Of a DNA stretch of 64,000 bases, positions 33,015 to 40,762 are shown piece by piece. The stretch spans positions 3,410,001 through 3,474,000 of the forward strand of contig CP061009.1 in the NCBI GenBank assembly GCA_025808375.1, read 5' to 3'. Origin of the DNA: Duncaniella muricolitica. GTDB lineage: Bacteria; Bacteroidota; Bacteroidia; Bacteroidales; Muribaculaceae. The notes beneath the pieces are model-generated. The model searched no databases. It worked only from the letters and a program-made list of their open reading frames with translations, and had not been told where the DNA came from. Each line of letters starts with the position of its first letter. Within the stretch, counting starts at the first letter, position 1. The translations under genes were made by a program, and so were the position numbers.

Positions 33015-33467
33015 TTATTCTCCGTCCTTTGAACCCTTGCCGCTGAGATCAGCCTCATAGACATCCATGATGGGAGTCTCCTGGATGGTGTTGATCTCAA
33101 AGTCGGCCATTGTGCCGCTCATGCCTTCCATGAAGTTGTCATAAGCCTCCTTGAACGAGTCGGCGGCCACGAGAAACTGTGTGATCGATTTCTTCTCCAC
33201 AGCGGTCTTCTCGTCGAGAGTGATGAAAGCCGCCTTGACAAGATACCACTTGTCGCCGGTCTTCTGACGGAATATCTCGGAAATCTTGGAAATCTTCACA
33301 GCCGACACATTATATTCGGATGTGAAATGTGCTATCTCCTCCGAGATACGGGCCTCAGCCTCGGTAAACGACAGCGCGTCTACCATATATGCTTCTGTGA
33401 CTTTCTTGATAGCTCCGTTCTCCATTGTCTTGTCATAACGGACCTTAGTCTCAAACCAAATTGCCAT
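33015..33467 (-). CDS. DUF4494 domain protein
   Basis: 150 residues. It begins MAIWFETKVRYDKTMENGAI and contains EAYMVDALSFTEAEARISEE, YNVSAVKISKISEIF and KWYLVKAAFITLDEKTAVEK, which match my memory of DUF4494, a small Bacteroidetes family of unknown function. There is no signal peptide; the predicted fold is alpha-beta. It is the first gene of the minus-strand operon running through to yraN, with a good promoter box 47 bases upstream. Confidence 0.82.
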   Translation of the reverse strand: MAIWFETKVRYDKTMENGAIKKVTEAYMVDALSFTEAEARISEEIAHFTSEYNVSAVKISKISEIFRQKTGDKWYLVKAAFITLDEKTAVEKKSITQFLVAADSFKEAYDNFMEGMSGTMADFEINTIQETPIMDVYEADLSGKGSKDGE

Positions 33468-33513
33468 TGTAATGTATATTGTTACGAGTGATTAAAAAAC
33501 AAAAATCGAGCTA

Positions 33514-33521
33514 CAAAATTA
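33514..33521 (-). promoter_or_regulatory. -7 box (TAATTTTG) for the DUF4494-to-yraN operon
   Basis: TAATTTTG on the minus strand, 47 bases before the start at 33467. All seven following minus-strand genes have gaps of 69 bases or less, so this is the probable operon promoter. Confidence 0.6.
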
Positions 33522-33650
33522 CGCAAAAATTCTAATCAAAATTCCAGATGCCTGTGTTTTTTTATTTTCCATGCCTCATTATACAATTTTCACACTTGCC
33601 GTGACGTTACAATAAGGCATAAATGTATCAATCCATTACCGTCACAAGAG

Positions 33651-34871
33651 ATGCGAGTACTCATTGTCAATAAATTTTTCTATCCGCGCGGTGGTGACTG
33701 CGTGGTGGCCATGGGCACACGTGAACTGTTAATCGAAGCAGGCCACACTGTACAGGTCTTCGCGATGCATCATCCGCTCAACATCAGTCTGCCTGAAAGC
33801 GGCTCATTTGCATCACAGATCGATTTTTCAGGCTCACTCTCTCAGAAAGTAAAGGCCTTCGGACGTCTTGTAGGATTGGGCGACATCGCCGTCGCGTTTC
33901 GTAAAGTCCTGCTCGACTTCAAGCCCGATGTGATACATGTCCACAACATCCACTCCTACCTCTCCCCTGTAATATGCCGGATAGCCCATGACAGTGGCAT
34001 CCCCGTAGTGTGGACGCTGCACGACTTCAAACTAGTCTGTCCGGCCTATACTTTCCGCAAAGGCAACGGCGAGATATGCGACTATGCAGCCACCGGCAAA
34101 TGCAGCCCCGTAAGAAACAGATGTCTCAAAAACAGCCTGACGGCATCCGCCATGGCTGCGGTAGAAAAACTCCGGTGGTCTATGCCGAGGCTCAACCGCA
34201 TGACCGACGCATACATAGCTCCCTCACACTTCATGAGCGAAATGATGATGCTCGGTGGAGCCGACAAAGACAAGATGAACGTGATATACAACTTTGTCGA
34301 CCCCGCCAAACTACGCATTCTCGCTCGCAGTGACTCGCGAAGCGGCGGCGGTGGTGACGACAACCGATATTTTGCCTACACCGGGCGTCTGTCATTCGAG
34401 AAAGGCGTCGCCACACTGATACAGGCCGCAATACAGTCGGGCGTAAACCTGCGCATAGCCGGTGACGGACCGATGCGCGCCCAGTTGGAGGCAATGGCCG
34501 CCGGTCACAAAGGCATCACATTTCTCGGCCGGCTCGACGCCGAGGCTGTCGCGGCCCTGCAACGTGACGCCGACGCCTGTGTCTGTCCGTCGGAATGGTT
34601 TGAGAACAATCCGCTCGCTGTCATCGAGAGTCTTTGTGCCGGCACCCCCGTCATAGGAGCCGACATCGGCGGCATCCCCGAACTTATTACTCCCGGAGTA
34701 AACGGATTTCTCTACAAATCGGGTGACACAAATGCTCTCGCCCGAATATTGAATGACTTCTCACCCTCATCATTCGACAAGTGTTCAATAGCCCGCGACG
34801 CGACTGAAAAATTCGCCACACGCACACACCTCGACCGACTTCTGAATATATATCAATCCTGCATACGCTAA
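33651..34871 (+). CDS. GT4-family glycosyltransferase
   Basis: 406 residues with the GT-B layout. N-terminal Rossmann part: MRVLIVNKFFYPRGGDCVVA, DVIHVHNIHSYLSPVICRIA, VVWTLHDFKLVCPAY. C-terminal UDP-sugar part: YFAYTGRLSFEKGVATLIQA, LRIAGDGPMRAQLEA, ITFLGRLDAEAVAALQRDAD and the EX7E-like CPSEWFENNPLAVIESLCAG. It is cytoplasmic and probably builds surface polysaccharide. It is followed 15 bases later by a second glycosyltransferase and lies head to head with the DUF4494 operon. Acceptor and donor are unknown. Confidence 0.9.
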   Translation: MRVLIVNKFFYPRGGDCVVAMGTRELLIEAGHTVQVFAMHHPLNISLPESGSFASQIDFSGSLSQKVKAFGRLVGLGDIAVAFRKVLLDFKPDVIHVHNIHSYLSPVICRIAHDSGIPVVWTLHDFKLVCPAYTFRKGNGEICDYAATGKCSPVRNRCLKNSLTASAMAAVEKLRWSMPRLNRMTDAYIAPSHFMSEMMMLGGADKDKMNVIYNFVDPAKLRILARSDSRSGGGGDDNRYFAYTGRLSFEKGVATLIQAAIQSGVNLRIAGDGPMRAQLEAMAAGHKGITFLGRLDAEAVAALQRDADACVCPSEWFENNPLAVIESLCAGTPVIGADIGGIPELITPGVNGFLYKSGDTNALARILNDFSPSSFDKCSIARDATEKFATRTHLDRLLNIYQSCIR

Positions 34872-34886
34872 ACTCACCCCGATTAT

Positions 34887-36038
34887 ATGAAAATCGCATT
34901 TGTGTCCACACGCGGCATCCCCAACAACTACGGCGGTTTTGAACAGTTTGCCGAATACATCTCGGTCGGGCTTGCCCGCAGAGGACATGATGTCACCGTA
35001 TATTCTCCGCATTTTCATCCCTATAAAGAGAGCGAATACAAAGGTGTCAGGATTAAACACATCCATTCACCCGAGCAATGGATGGGCAGCAGCATCGGCT
35101 CGTTTTTCTATGATTTCAAGTGTCTGAAAGACGCCTTGCAAGAAGGAGATTACGATATAATATACGAAGCGGGCTACACATCCATTATCCCGGCCTACAT
35201 ATGGTTTGACATCAAAAAACGCAAGGATGTAATAGTCACTACCAATATGGACGGGCTTGAATACAAACGCACCAAATTTAACCCTCTGGTGCGACGGTTT
35301 GTGGAATGGGAGGAAAAAATGGCTGTGAAACACTCTCATTATCTCGTGTCAGACAACACGGGCATAGCCGACTATTTCATGCAGAAATATGGCAAGCCGT
35401 CAAAATATCTTGCCTACGGGGCTGACATACACGACGACTATAATCCCGACATTCCGGCCGAATATGGTCTGACAGCCGACGGCTATTACCTGATCATAGC
35501 CCGTATGGAGCCCGAAAACAATATCGAGATGGCCATACAGGGCTATCTCGCCTCAAAGCACAAAGGCATCTGTCCGCTCGTGCTTGTCGGAAAGACCAAC
35601 ACACCGTTTGCTAAAAAGCTGATAAAAAAATACGGCTCGGAAAGCGGCATACGATTTATCGGCGGGATATACGACTTCAAGAAAATCAACTCGATACGCC
35701 GATACTCACGCGCCTATTTTCACGGCCATTCGGTCGGAGGCACAAATCCGTCGCTGCTCGAAGCCATGGCAAGCGAGGTGATGCTCCTGGCCCACGACAA
35801 CATATTCAACCGCGCGGTGGCAGGCGACAATGCGATATATTACCGCGACAGCCATGATGTCACCGAGATACTTGACAACATCGACAGCTCAATCTCCGAC
35901 ATGAAATCACGCATTGTCGAGGCCAACCTCACCACCATACGCGAGCGGTATTCATGGCAACATCTCGTTGACCTGCACGAAGACTATTTCAAATGGCTGA
36001 TAGCTGACAACCGAAAGCATGCCACCAATGGGAATTAG
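34887..36038 (+). CDS. Glycosyltransferase with N-terminal DUF1972 domain
   Basis: 383 residues. The N-terminus MKIAFVSTRGIPNNYGGFEQ and YDIIYEAGYTSIIPAYIWFD, DVIVTTNMDGLEYKRTKFNP are typical of DUF1972 rhamnosyltransferase-like GT4 enzymes. The C-terminal half carries YYLIIARMEPENNIEMAIQG, LVLVGKTNTPFAKKLIKKYG, FHGHSVGGTNPSLLEAMASE. Proteins of this type add the second sugar to lipid-linked precursors of O-antigen or capsule. It forms a two-gene unit with the preceding GT4 enzyme. Confidence 0.9.
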   Translation: MKIAFVSTRGIPNNYGGFEQFAEYISVGLARRGHDVTVYSPHFHPYKESEYKGVRIKHIHSPEQWMGSSIGSFFYDFKCLKDALQEGDYDIIYEAGYTSIIPAYIWFDIKKRKDVIVTTNMDGLEYKRTKFNPLVRRFVEWEEKMAVKHSHYLVSDNTGIADYFMQKYGKPSKYLAYGADIHDDYNPDIPAEYGLTADGYYLIIARMEPENNIEMAIQGYLASKHKGICPLVLVGKTNTPFAKKLIKKYGSESGIRFIGGIYDFKKINSIRRYSRAYFHGHSVGGTNPSLLEAMASEVMLLAHDNIFNRAVAGDNAIYYRDSHDVTEILDNIDSSISDMKSRIVEANLTTIRERYSWQHLVDLHEDYFKWLIADNRKHATNGN

Positions 36039-36091
36039 CGTTTTTTTGACGTTAATGAAAGGCAACTTTTGGAAAAGAGGAAAAAATACGC

Positions 36092-36099
36092 TAACTTTG
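36092..36099 (+). promoter_or_regulatory. -7 box (TAACTTTG) for tRNA-Leu
   Basis: TAACTTTG, 28 bases before the tRNA-Leu 5' end. Confidence 0.65.
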
Positions 36100-36126
36100 C
36101 GGTGTTTTCATAACACCGACACGGAT

Positions 36127-36210
36127 GCTCGAATGGTGGAATGGTAGACACGAAGGACTTAAAATCCTTTGGTCATTGCGACCGTGCGGGTTCGAGTCCC
36201 GCTTCGAGCA
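36127..36210 (+). tRNA. tRNA-Leu (TAA anticodon)
   Basis: Acceptor stem GCTCGAA pairs with TTCGAGC. The D-arm is GGTGGAATGGTAGACAC, the anticodon arm AAGGACTTAAAATCCTT has anticodon TAA, a long variable arm follows, then GGTTCGAGTCCC. 84 bases including discriminator A; CCA is not encoded. Confidence 0.93.
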
Positions 36211-36220
36211 CTAAATTCAA

Positions 36221-36264
36221 TCCCCGCCGGCCTCTTGTTTTCGAGGGGTAAGCGGGGATTTTTT
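36221..36264 (+). terminator. Intrinsic terminator after tRNA-Leu
   Basis: TCCCCGC (36221-36227) pairs with GCGGGGA (36252-36258), with an inner CCTC/GAGG helix, followed by TTTTTT. It separates the tRNA from porU. Confidence 0.8.
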
Positions 36265-36276
36265 CAGAAAATACAC

Positions 36277-39200
36277 GTGCATACCAATCTCCGACATCAT
36301 ATCGCGCTCGCTGCTATGACGGCACTGCTGTTATTACTGCCGTCCATATCTGCCGCCGCCACGACGTCATCGCTGCTATCGGCCGGGCGATGGGTCAAGG
36401 TGCACACCGACACCACATCGGTCTACCGTCTGCCCCACTCCCTGCTGCGTGAATGGGGATTTGACAATCCCGACAACATAGTCATAGCCGGCTATGGCAG
36501 CGTGGAGCGCGCCCATTCGCTCGACACCGCTCCCGACGACCTGCCCGTGCTCCCTGTGTATCGCGACGACGACGCCATATACTTCTATGCCGAGGGCGAC
36601 ACGCGCCTTACTCTCAACACCACTCCCGGGGGCGGATACACCCCTTTTGACGCCCATTACAACTATTACTCCAAAGGCTCATATTATTTCATAGGCCAAC
36701 GGGCCGGCTTTTCGTCACCCGACATGGAGACATCCGACATAACCCCTGCCGACGACTCCACGGCTGTCACAACTCACTACGCGCTCAGCCATCACGTGTA
36801 TCGCGAGAACCATCCGTCGACCCACGGCCTGCTCTCCTATTCACACAACATCGGAGCCGCCTCGCCGCGCACCATCGGTTTTGACATACCCGGCCAGTGC
36901 GGCAATGGCTTCCTGTATTACTCCTATATATGGTGGCACGACAACGCCACTCCCCAATCTGTGGGAGTAAATTTTTCCGACGCGGTAAGCTCGACAAGCG
37001 GCACTCCCGACAGACTCACGCGCAACAGCACCATACTCCACCGCCTCTACACTCATAAGGAACAGTCGCGCGTCAATCTCAGCTTTGCCGGGGAGGCCGA
37101 CAGGTTTTCGGTAACATTCAGCAACCCCTCCGACCTCTTCGGAGTATTCGCGCTCTCCAACCACACGTTTATCTATGAGCGTGCCAGCCACACCTCGGCC
37201 GAGCCTTACACGCTTCACATCCCCAACGCCTCGGCCGGCCGGCCGATAACCCTGCGGGGAATCCTGCCCGGACTCGTGGCATGGGATGTCACGCAGCCGC
37301 GCTCACCCCGCAATCTCAAAGTACACAGCAGCGAAAACGGTGTCACCACCCTATGCACGGCCACCTCGTCACCATCGCTCAGTATACACACATTTCTCCC
37401 CTCAGCCCACATACCCGTGCCGGAATATTGCGGGATGACAGCCACGCAGGACCTCACGCCGGCCTACGGAGCCGAGATGCTGATTGTCACCACCGAAGCC
37501 ACATATGACGCCGCACTCCGCCTGGCCGCCGCCCACGAGCAGTGGCAGGGCATGAAGGTAAGCGTAGTCCGACAGAGTGAAATATTCAACCAATATTCGT
37601 CGGGCGCGCTCCACCCCAACGGACTGCGTCACTTCGTGCGTCGGCTCGCCGCTGATACCGGCCGGCCGCTGCGCTATCTGCTGCTTTTCGGCCAAGGCTC
37701 ACGTGACACACGTGCCGACTTTGACATCTCCGGCACGGAATACATGGTCACCTATGGCACCGAAAGCACCTCCGAGCAGTGTGACGAGACCAAATTTTAC
37801 TGTTCCGACCTATACTTCGGCACCTTGACCGACCACATCGCCCCCTCGCTCGCCTCCATGCGTGAGGATGCGAGCATCAGTGTCGGACGCGTGCCGTCGG
37901 CCGACAGTGTCTCGGCCGAAGCCTATGTGGACAAATGCATCACCTACCTGTCGTCACCCGTCAAGGCGGGCCACTACAATCACGCCATTATCTCGGGAGG
38001 CATAGGCGACGCGAGCCAGCACCTCATGGCCTCGGAAAACATCGGCTCGCTCATAAGCAGCCACACCGCATCGCCCACTCTCAACCGCGCGCACCTCTCG
38101 CTCTTCACTCTCAGCAATCCTCAGCTCAATGAGTCGAAGCAGCTCCACACCTATCTCTCGTCGCGTCTCGGGGGAGACTCCCGCCTGTTCAGCTACACAG
38201 GCCACAGCTCGCGCGACCATATCTCGCACTATTCCCACACCATGAACCGTGAAAAGACCATGGCCTACGGCTCCCTGCCGGTGGTCTACATGTCGTCGTG
38301 CAGCACCACTCCAATCGACATCACCGACAACAGTCTCGGCTCCACGATGATACTCCACAACCCGGGACCGATAGCCGTGATAGGAGCCGGCGACGAGGTG
38401 TATCTCAACTATAACATCACGCTCAACAACCGGTTTATCGACCTCTTCTATACATCCGAGGGGGGCGAATGTCTGGGTGACGTGTTCCGCCTCGCGGTCA
38501 ACAGCACCAAGTCCTCTGTCTCGCAGTTTACCAACAATCTGTGCTACAACTTTCTCGGCGACCCGGCCCTACCCCGCTATCTGCCCGAAGCCACGGTCAA
38601 TGTCACCTCTATAGACGGGACTCCCCTTACGTCCGAAGATGAAAACATATCGGTGGCCGCACTGTCAAAGACTCGCTTCTCAGGCAACGTCACCCGCCCC
38701 GACGGCTCGGTCGACACCTCGTTCTCGGGCAAACTGTATGTCGACATCTACGCCACCCCCTACATACGAAGCACCCTCAAGCACGACAACAAGGACCTGT
38801 CAAAAGAGCTGACTGTCGACGATGATCTCATATACACGTCGGTGGTCAATGTCACCGACGGCTTGTGGAGTTCCGACCTTACTCTGCCGGCCGTATCGGC
38901 CACCGGCACCAACCGTATGACTCTCAACGCTATCTCCGACTCACACGTCATCGCCTCGGGCGGATTTGACCGCCTTTCGGTCACCGATCCCGCCGATGAT
39001 GCCGGCCGCGACACCGATGTAACTCCTCCGGCCATAAACCTGTGGCTCGAATCGCCGGGCACGGCCGACGGAGCCGTGGTGTCGTCATCACCTATATTAT
39101 ATATCGAGATTTCCGACAGCGGGTCGGGCTTAAGTCTCAACAACTCATCTGTCGGCATGATGCCTGTAGTCGCGCTTGACGGCTCAAGCCTTCCGGCGGC

Positions 39201-39648
39201 CGCCGGAATCATACACCCTGAGGAGGAGGGTGTGGCACGCGGAGCCTGTCAGCTCGACAACCTCAACGACGGCCCCCACACCATCACCTTACGCGCGCGT
39301 GACATCGCCGGCAACTCGGCTTCGGAGACCATCAGCTTTACAGTCGTGACCATCGACCACACCGCCACGCTCACTCCGTCCTCTGCCCTGGTGCGCGATG
39401 ACGTCACCTTCACTCTGTCACATTCGCTCCCCGTAGCTCCACGCTCCGAGCGGCTCGTGATACGCGACATGGAGGGTAACACCGTGCTCTCGACCGACTC
39501 CGCACCGTTTCCATTCACCTGGGACCTCACCGCTTCTGACGGACTCGCAGTGCCCGACGGCACTTATCGAGCCTCGGTGATAATCGATGCCCACCCCTTC
39601 TATACAGCTACTCCCGAAACAGTATTTACAATAGTGAAAAAACAATGA
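36277..39648 (+). CDS. porU: Type IX secretion sortase PorU (C25 gingipain-like peptidase)
   Basis: About 1123 residues from a GTG at 36277; the frame is open further upstream but overlaps tRNA-Leu. The signal peptide is AAMTALLLLLPSISAAAT. An N-terminal beta-rich region (to ~residue 400) precedes the C25 peptidase core: YGAEMLIVTTEATYDAALRL, LLLFGQGSRDTRADF, ISVGRVPSADSVSAEAYVDK. The catalytic pair is probably H in LFSYTGHSSRDHISH and C in PVVYMSSCSTTPID, and the C-terminus is Ig-like (INLWLESPGTAD, HTITLRARDIAGN). PorU removes the sorting domain of cargo at the outer surface and attaches them to A-LPS. The Cys motif differs from the TATC-type sequence I remember in Porphyromonas. It overlaps fmt by ATGA. 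A gingipain-like peptidase not acting as sortase is the alternative. Confidence 0.82.
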   Translation: MHTNLRHHIALAAMTALLLLLPSISAAATTSSLLSAGRWVKVHTDTTSVYRLPHSLLREWGFDNPDNIVIAGYGSVERAHSLDTAPDDLPVLPVYRDDDAIYFYAEGDTRLTLNTTPGGGYTPFDAHYNYYSKGSYYFIGQRAGFSSPDMETSDITPADDSTAVTTHYALSHHVYRENHPSTHGLLSYSHNIGAASPRTIGFDIPGQCGNGFLYYSYIWWHDNATPQSVGVNFSDAVSSTSGTPDRLTRNSTILHRLYTHKEQSRVNLSFAGEADRFSVTFSNPSDLFGVFALSNHTFIYERASHTSAEPYTLHIPNASAGRPITLRGILPGLVAWDVTQPRSPRNLKVHSSENGVTTLCTATSSPSLSIHTFLPSAHIPVPEYCGMTATQDLTPAYGAEMLIVTTEATYDAALRLAAAHEQWQGMKVSVVRQSEIFNQYSSGALHPNGLRHFVRRLAADTGRPLRYLLLFGQGSRDTRADFDISGTEYMVTYGTESTSEQCDETKFYCSDLYFGTLTDHIAPSLASMREDASISVGRVPSADSVSAEAYVDKCITYLSSPVKAGHYNHAIISGGIGDASQHLMASENIGSLISSHTASPTLNRAHLSLFTLSNPQLNESKQLHTYLSSRLGGDSRLFSYTGHSSRDHISHYSHTMNREKTMAYGSLPVVYMSSCSTTPIDITDNSLGSTMILHNPGPIAVIGAGDEVYLNYNITLNNRFIDLFYTSEGGECLGDVFRLAVNSTKSSVSQFTNNLCYNFLGDPALPRYLPEATVNVTSIDGTPLTSEDENISVAALSKTRFSGNVTRPDGSVDTSFSGKLYVDIYATPYIRSTLKHDNKDLSKELTVDDDLIYTSVVNVTDGLWSSDLTLPAVSATGTNRMTLNAISDSHVIASGGFDRLSVTDPADDAGRDTDVTPPAINLWLESPGTADGAVVSSSPILYIEISDSGSGLSLNNSSVGMMPVVALDGSSLPAAAGIIHPEEEGVARGACQLDNLNDGPHTITLRARDIAGNSASETISFTVVTIDHTATLTPSSALVRDDVTFTLSHSLPVAPRSERLVIRDMEGNTVLSTDSAPFPFTWDLTASDGLAVPDGTYRASVIIDAHPFYTATPETVFTIVKKQ

Positions 39649-40610
39649 CCAAAGAAAATCTCCGCATAGTGTTTCTCGGCACACCTGATTTTGCCGTAGA
39701 AAGCCTTGAAGCAATCCTCGCCAACGGTTATAACGTGGTGGGGGTCGTGACAATGCCCGACAAACCTGCCGGACGTGGCCACAAGATGTATCAGTCGCCG
39801 GTCAAACTCTGTGCCATGAGCCATGGCATCGAGGTGTTACAGCCCGTCAAGCTTAAAGACCCCGAGTTTGTCGACCGTCTGCGTGCTCTTGAGGCCGACC
39901 TGTTTATCGTCATAGCCTTCCGCATGCTTCCCGAAGTGGTGTGGACTATGCCGCGCCTGGGCACATTCAACCTCCACGCTTCTCTGCTGCCGCGCTATCG
40001 CGGTGCCGCGCCTATCAACCGCGCCGTGATGAACGGCGACACCGAGACGGGCGTCACGACATTCTTCCTGAAACACGAAATCGACACCGGCGACATTATC
40101 TCACAGGAACGGGTGGAGATACTCCCCTCCGACAACGTCGGTGATGTGCATGACCGCCTGATGCATCTCGGCGCGAAGCTCACCGTCAAGACCATCGACG
40201 ACATCATTGCCGGCACGCTACGCCCCATTCCGCAGGACCAGCTCATCGGCGACACCGAACCCACTCCGGCACCAAAAATTTTCAAAGAGGACTGCGAGAT
40301 ATGTTGGAACTCTCCGGCCGAGACAATCCACAATCATGTGCGCGGACTCTCGCCCTATCCCGCCGCGTGGTCTACACTCATATCGGATGACACAGAGCAA
40401 GGTGCCGTCAAGATATTCGAGACCGCGATTCTTCACGACATGGCTCCGCTCGCTCCCGGCGAAATAGCCATTCAGGGCGACACGCTCATCGTAGGCACCG
40501 CCACTGCTCCCGTAAGCATACTTTCGCTCCAGGCTCCCGGCAAACGTCGCGTCACCACGGCCGAATATCTCCGCGGCGCACGCCTCGTCACTCCGAGATT
40601 CAAGGCATAA
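39645..40610 (+). CDS. fmt: Methionyl-tRNA formyltransferase
   Basis: 321 residues. RIVFLGTPDFAVESLEAIL, VVTMPDKPAGRGHKM, LFIVIAFRMLP, TFNLHASLLPRYRGAAPINR (the formyl-donor and catalytic region with the HASLLP histidine), and GVTTFFLKHEIDTGDII. The C-terminal OB-like domain binds initiator tRNA (CWNSPAETIHNHVRGLSPYP). It makes fMet-tRNA for initiation. Its start overlaps porU's stop, an odd pairing of core translation and surface sortase. It ends at a 47-bp palindrome. Confidence 0.96.
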   Translation: MTKENLRIVFLGTPDFAVESLEAILANGYNVVGVVTMPDKPAGRGHKMYQSPVKLCAMSHGIEVLQPVKLKDPEFVDRLRALEADLFIVIAFRMLPEVVWTMPRLGTFNLHASLLPRYRGAAPINRAVMNGDTETGVTTFFLKHEIDTGDIISQERVEILPSDNVGDVHDRLMHLGAKLTVKTIDDIIAGTLRPIPQDQLIGDTEPTPAPKIFKEDCEICWNSPAETIHNHVRGLSPYPAAWSTLISDDTEQGAVKIFETAILHDMAPLAPGEIAIQGDTLIVGTATAPVSILSLQAPGKRRVTTAEYLRGARLVTPRFKA

Positions 40611-40626
40611 TATCGGGCATCGAGGG

Positions 40627-40747
40627 GATACAAAAGGACAAAAGTCTCAAAAGAAACAGAAGTTTTTTATTTTACAGGCTATAAGATTTTCAGCCATGAA
40701 AAAATAAAAAACTTCTGTTTCTTTTGAGACTTTTGTCCTTTTGTATC
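40627..40747. repeat. Perfect 47-bp inverted repeat, palindrome copy 1
   Basis: Left arm 40627-40673 (GATACAAAAGGACAAAAGTC...) is exactly complementary to right arm 40701-40747, with a 27-base loop. It lies between the convergent fmt and pectate lyase genes and could serve as a terminator for both. Nearly the same arm sequence occurs at 48821-48942 and a diverged form at 55324-55459. Confidence 0.9.
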
Positions 40748-40762
40748 TCCCCGATCAGGGAT

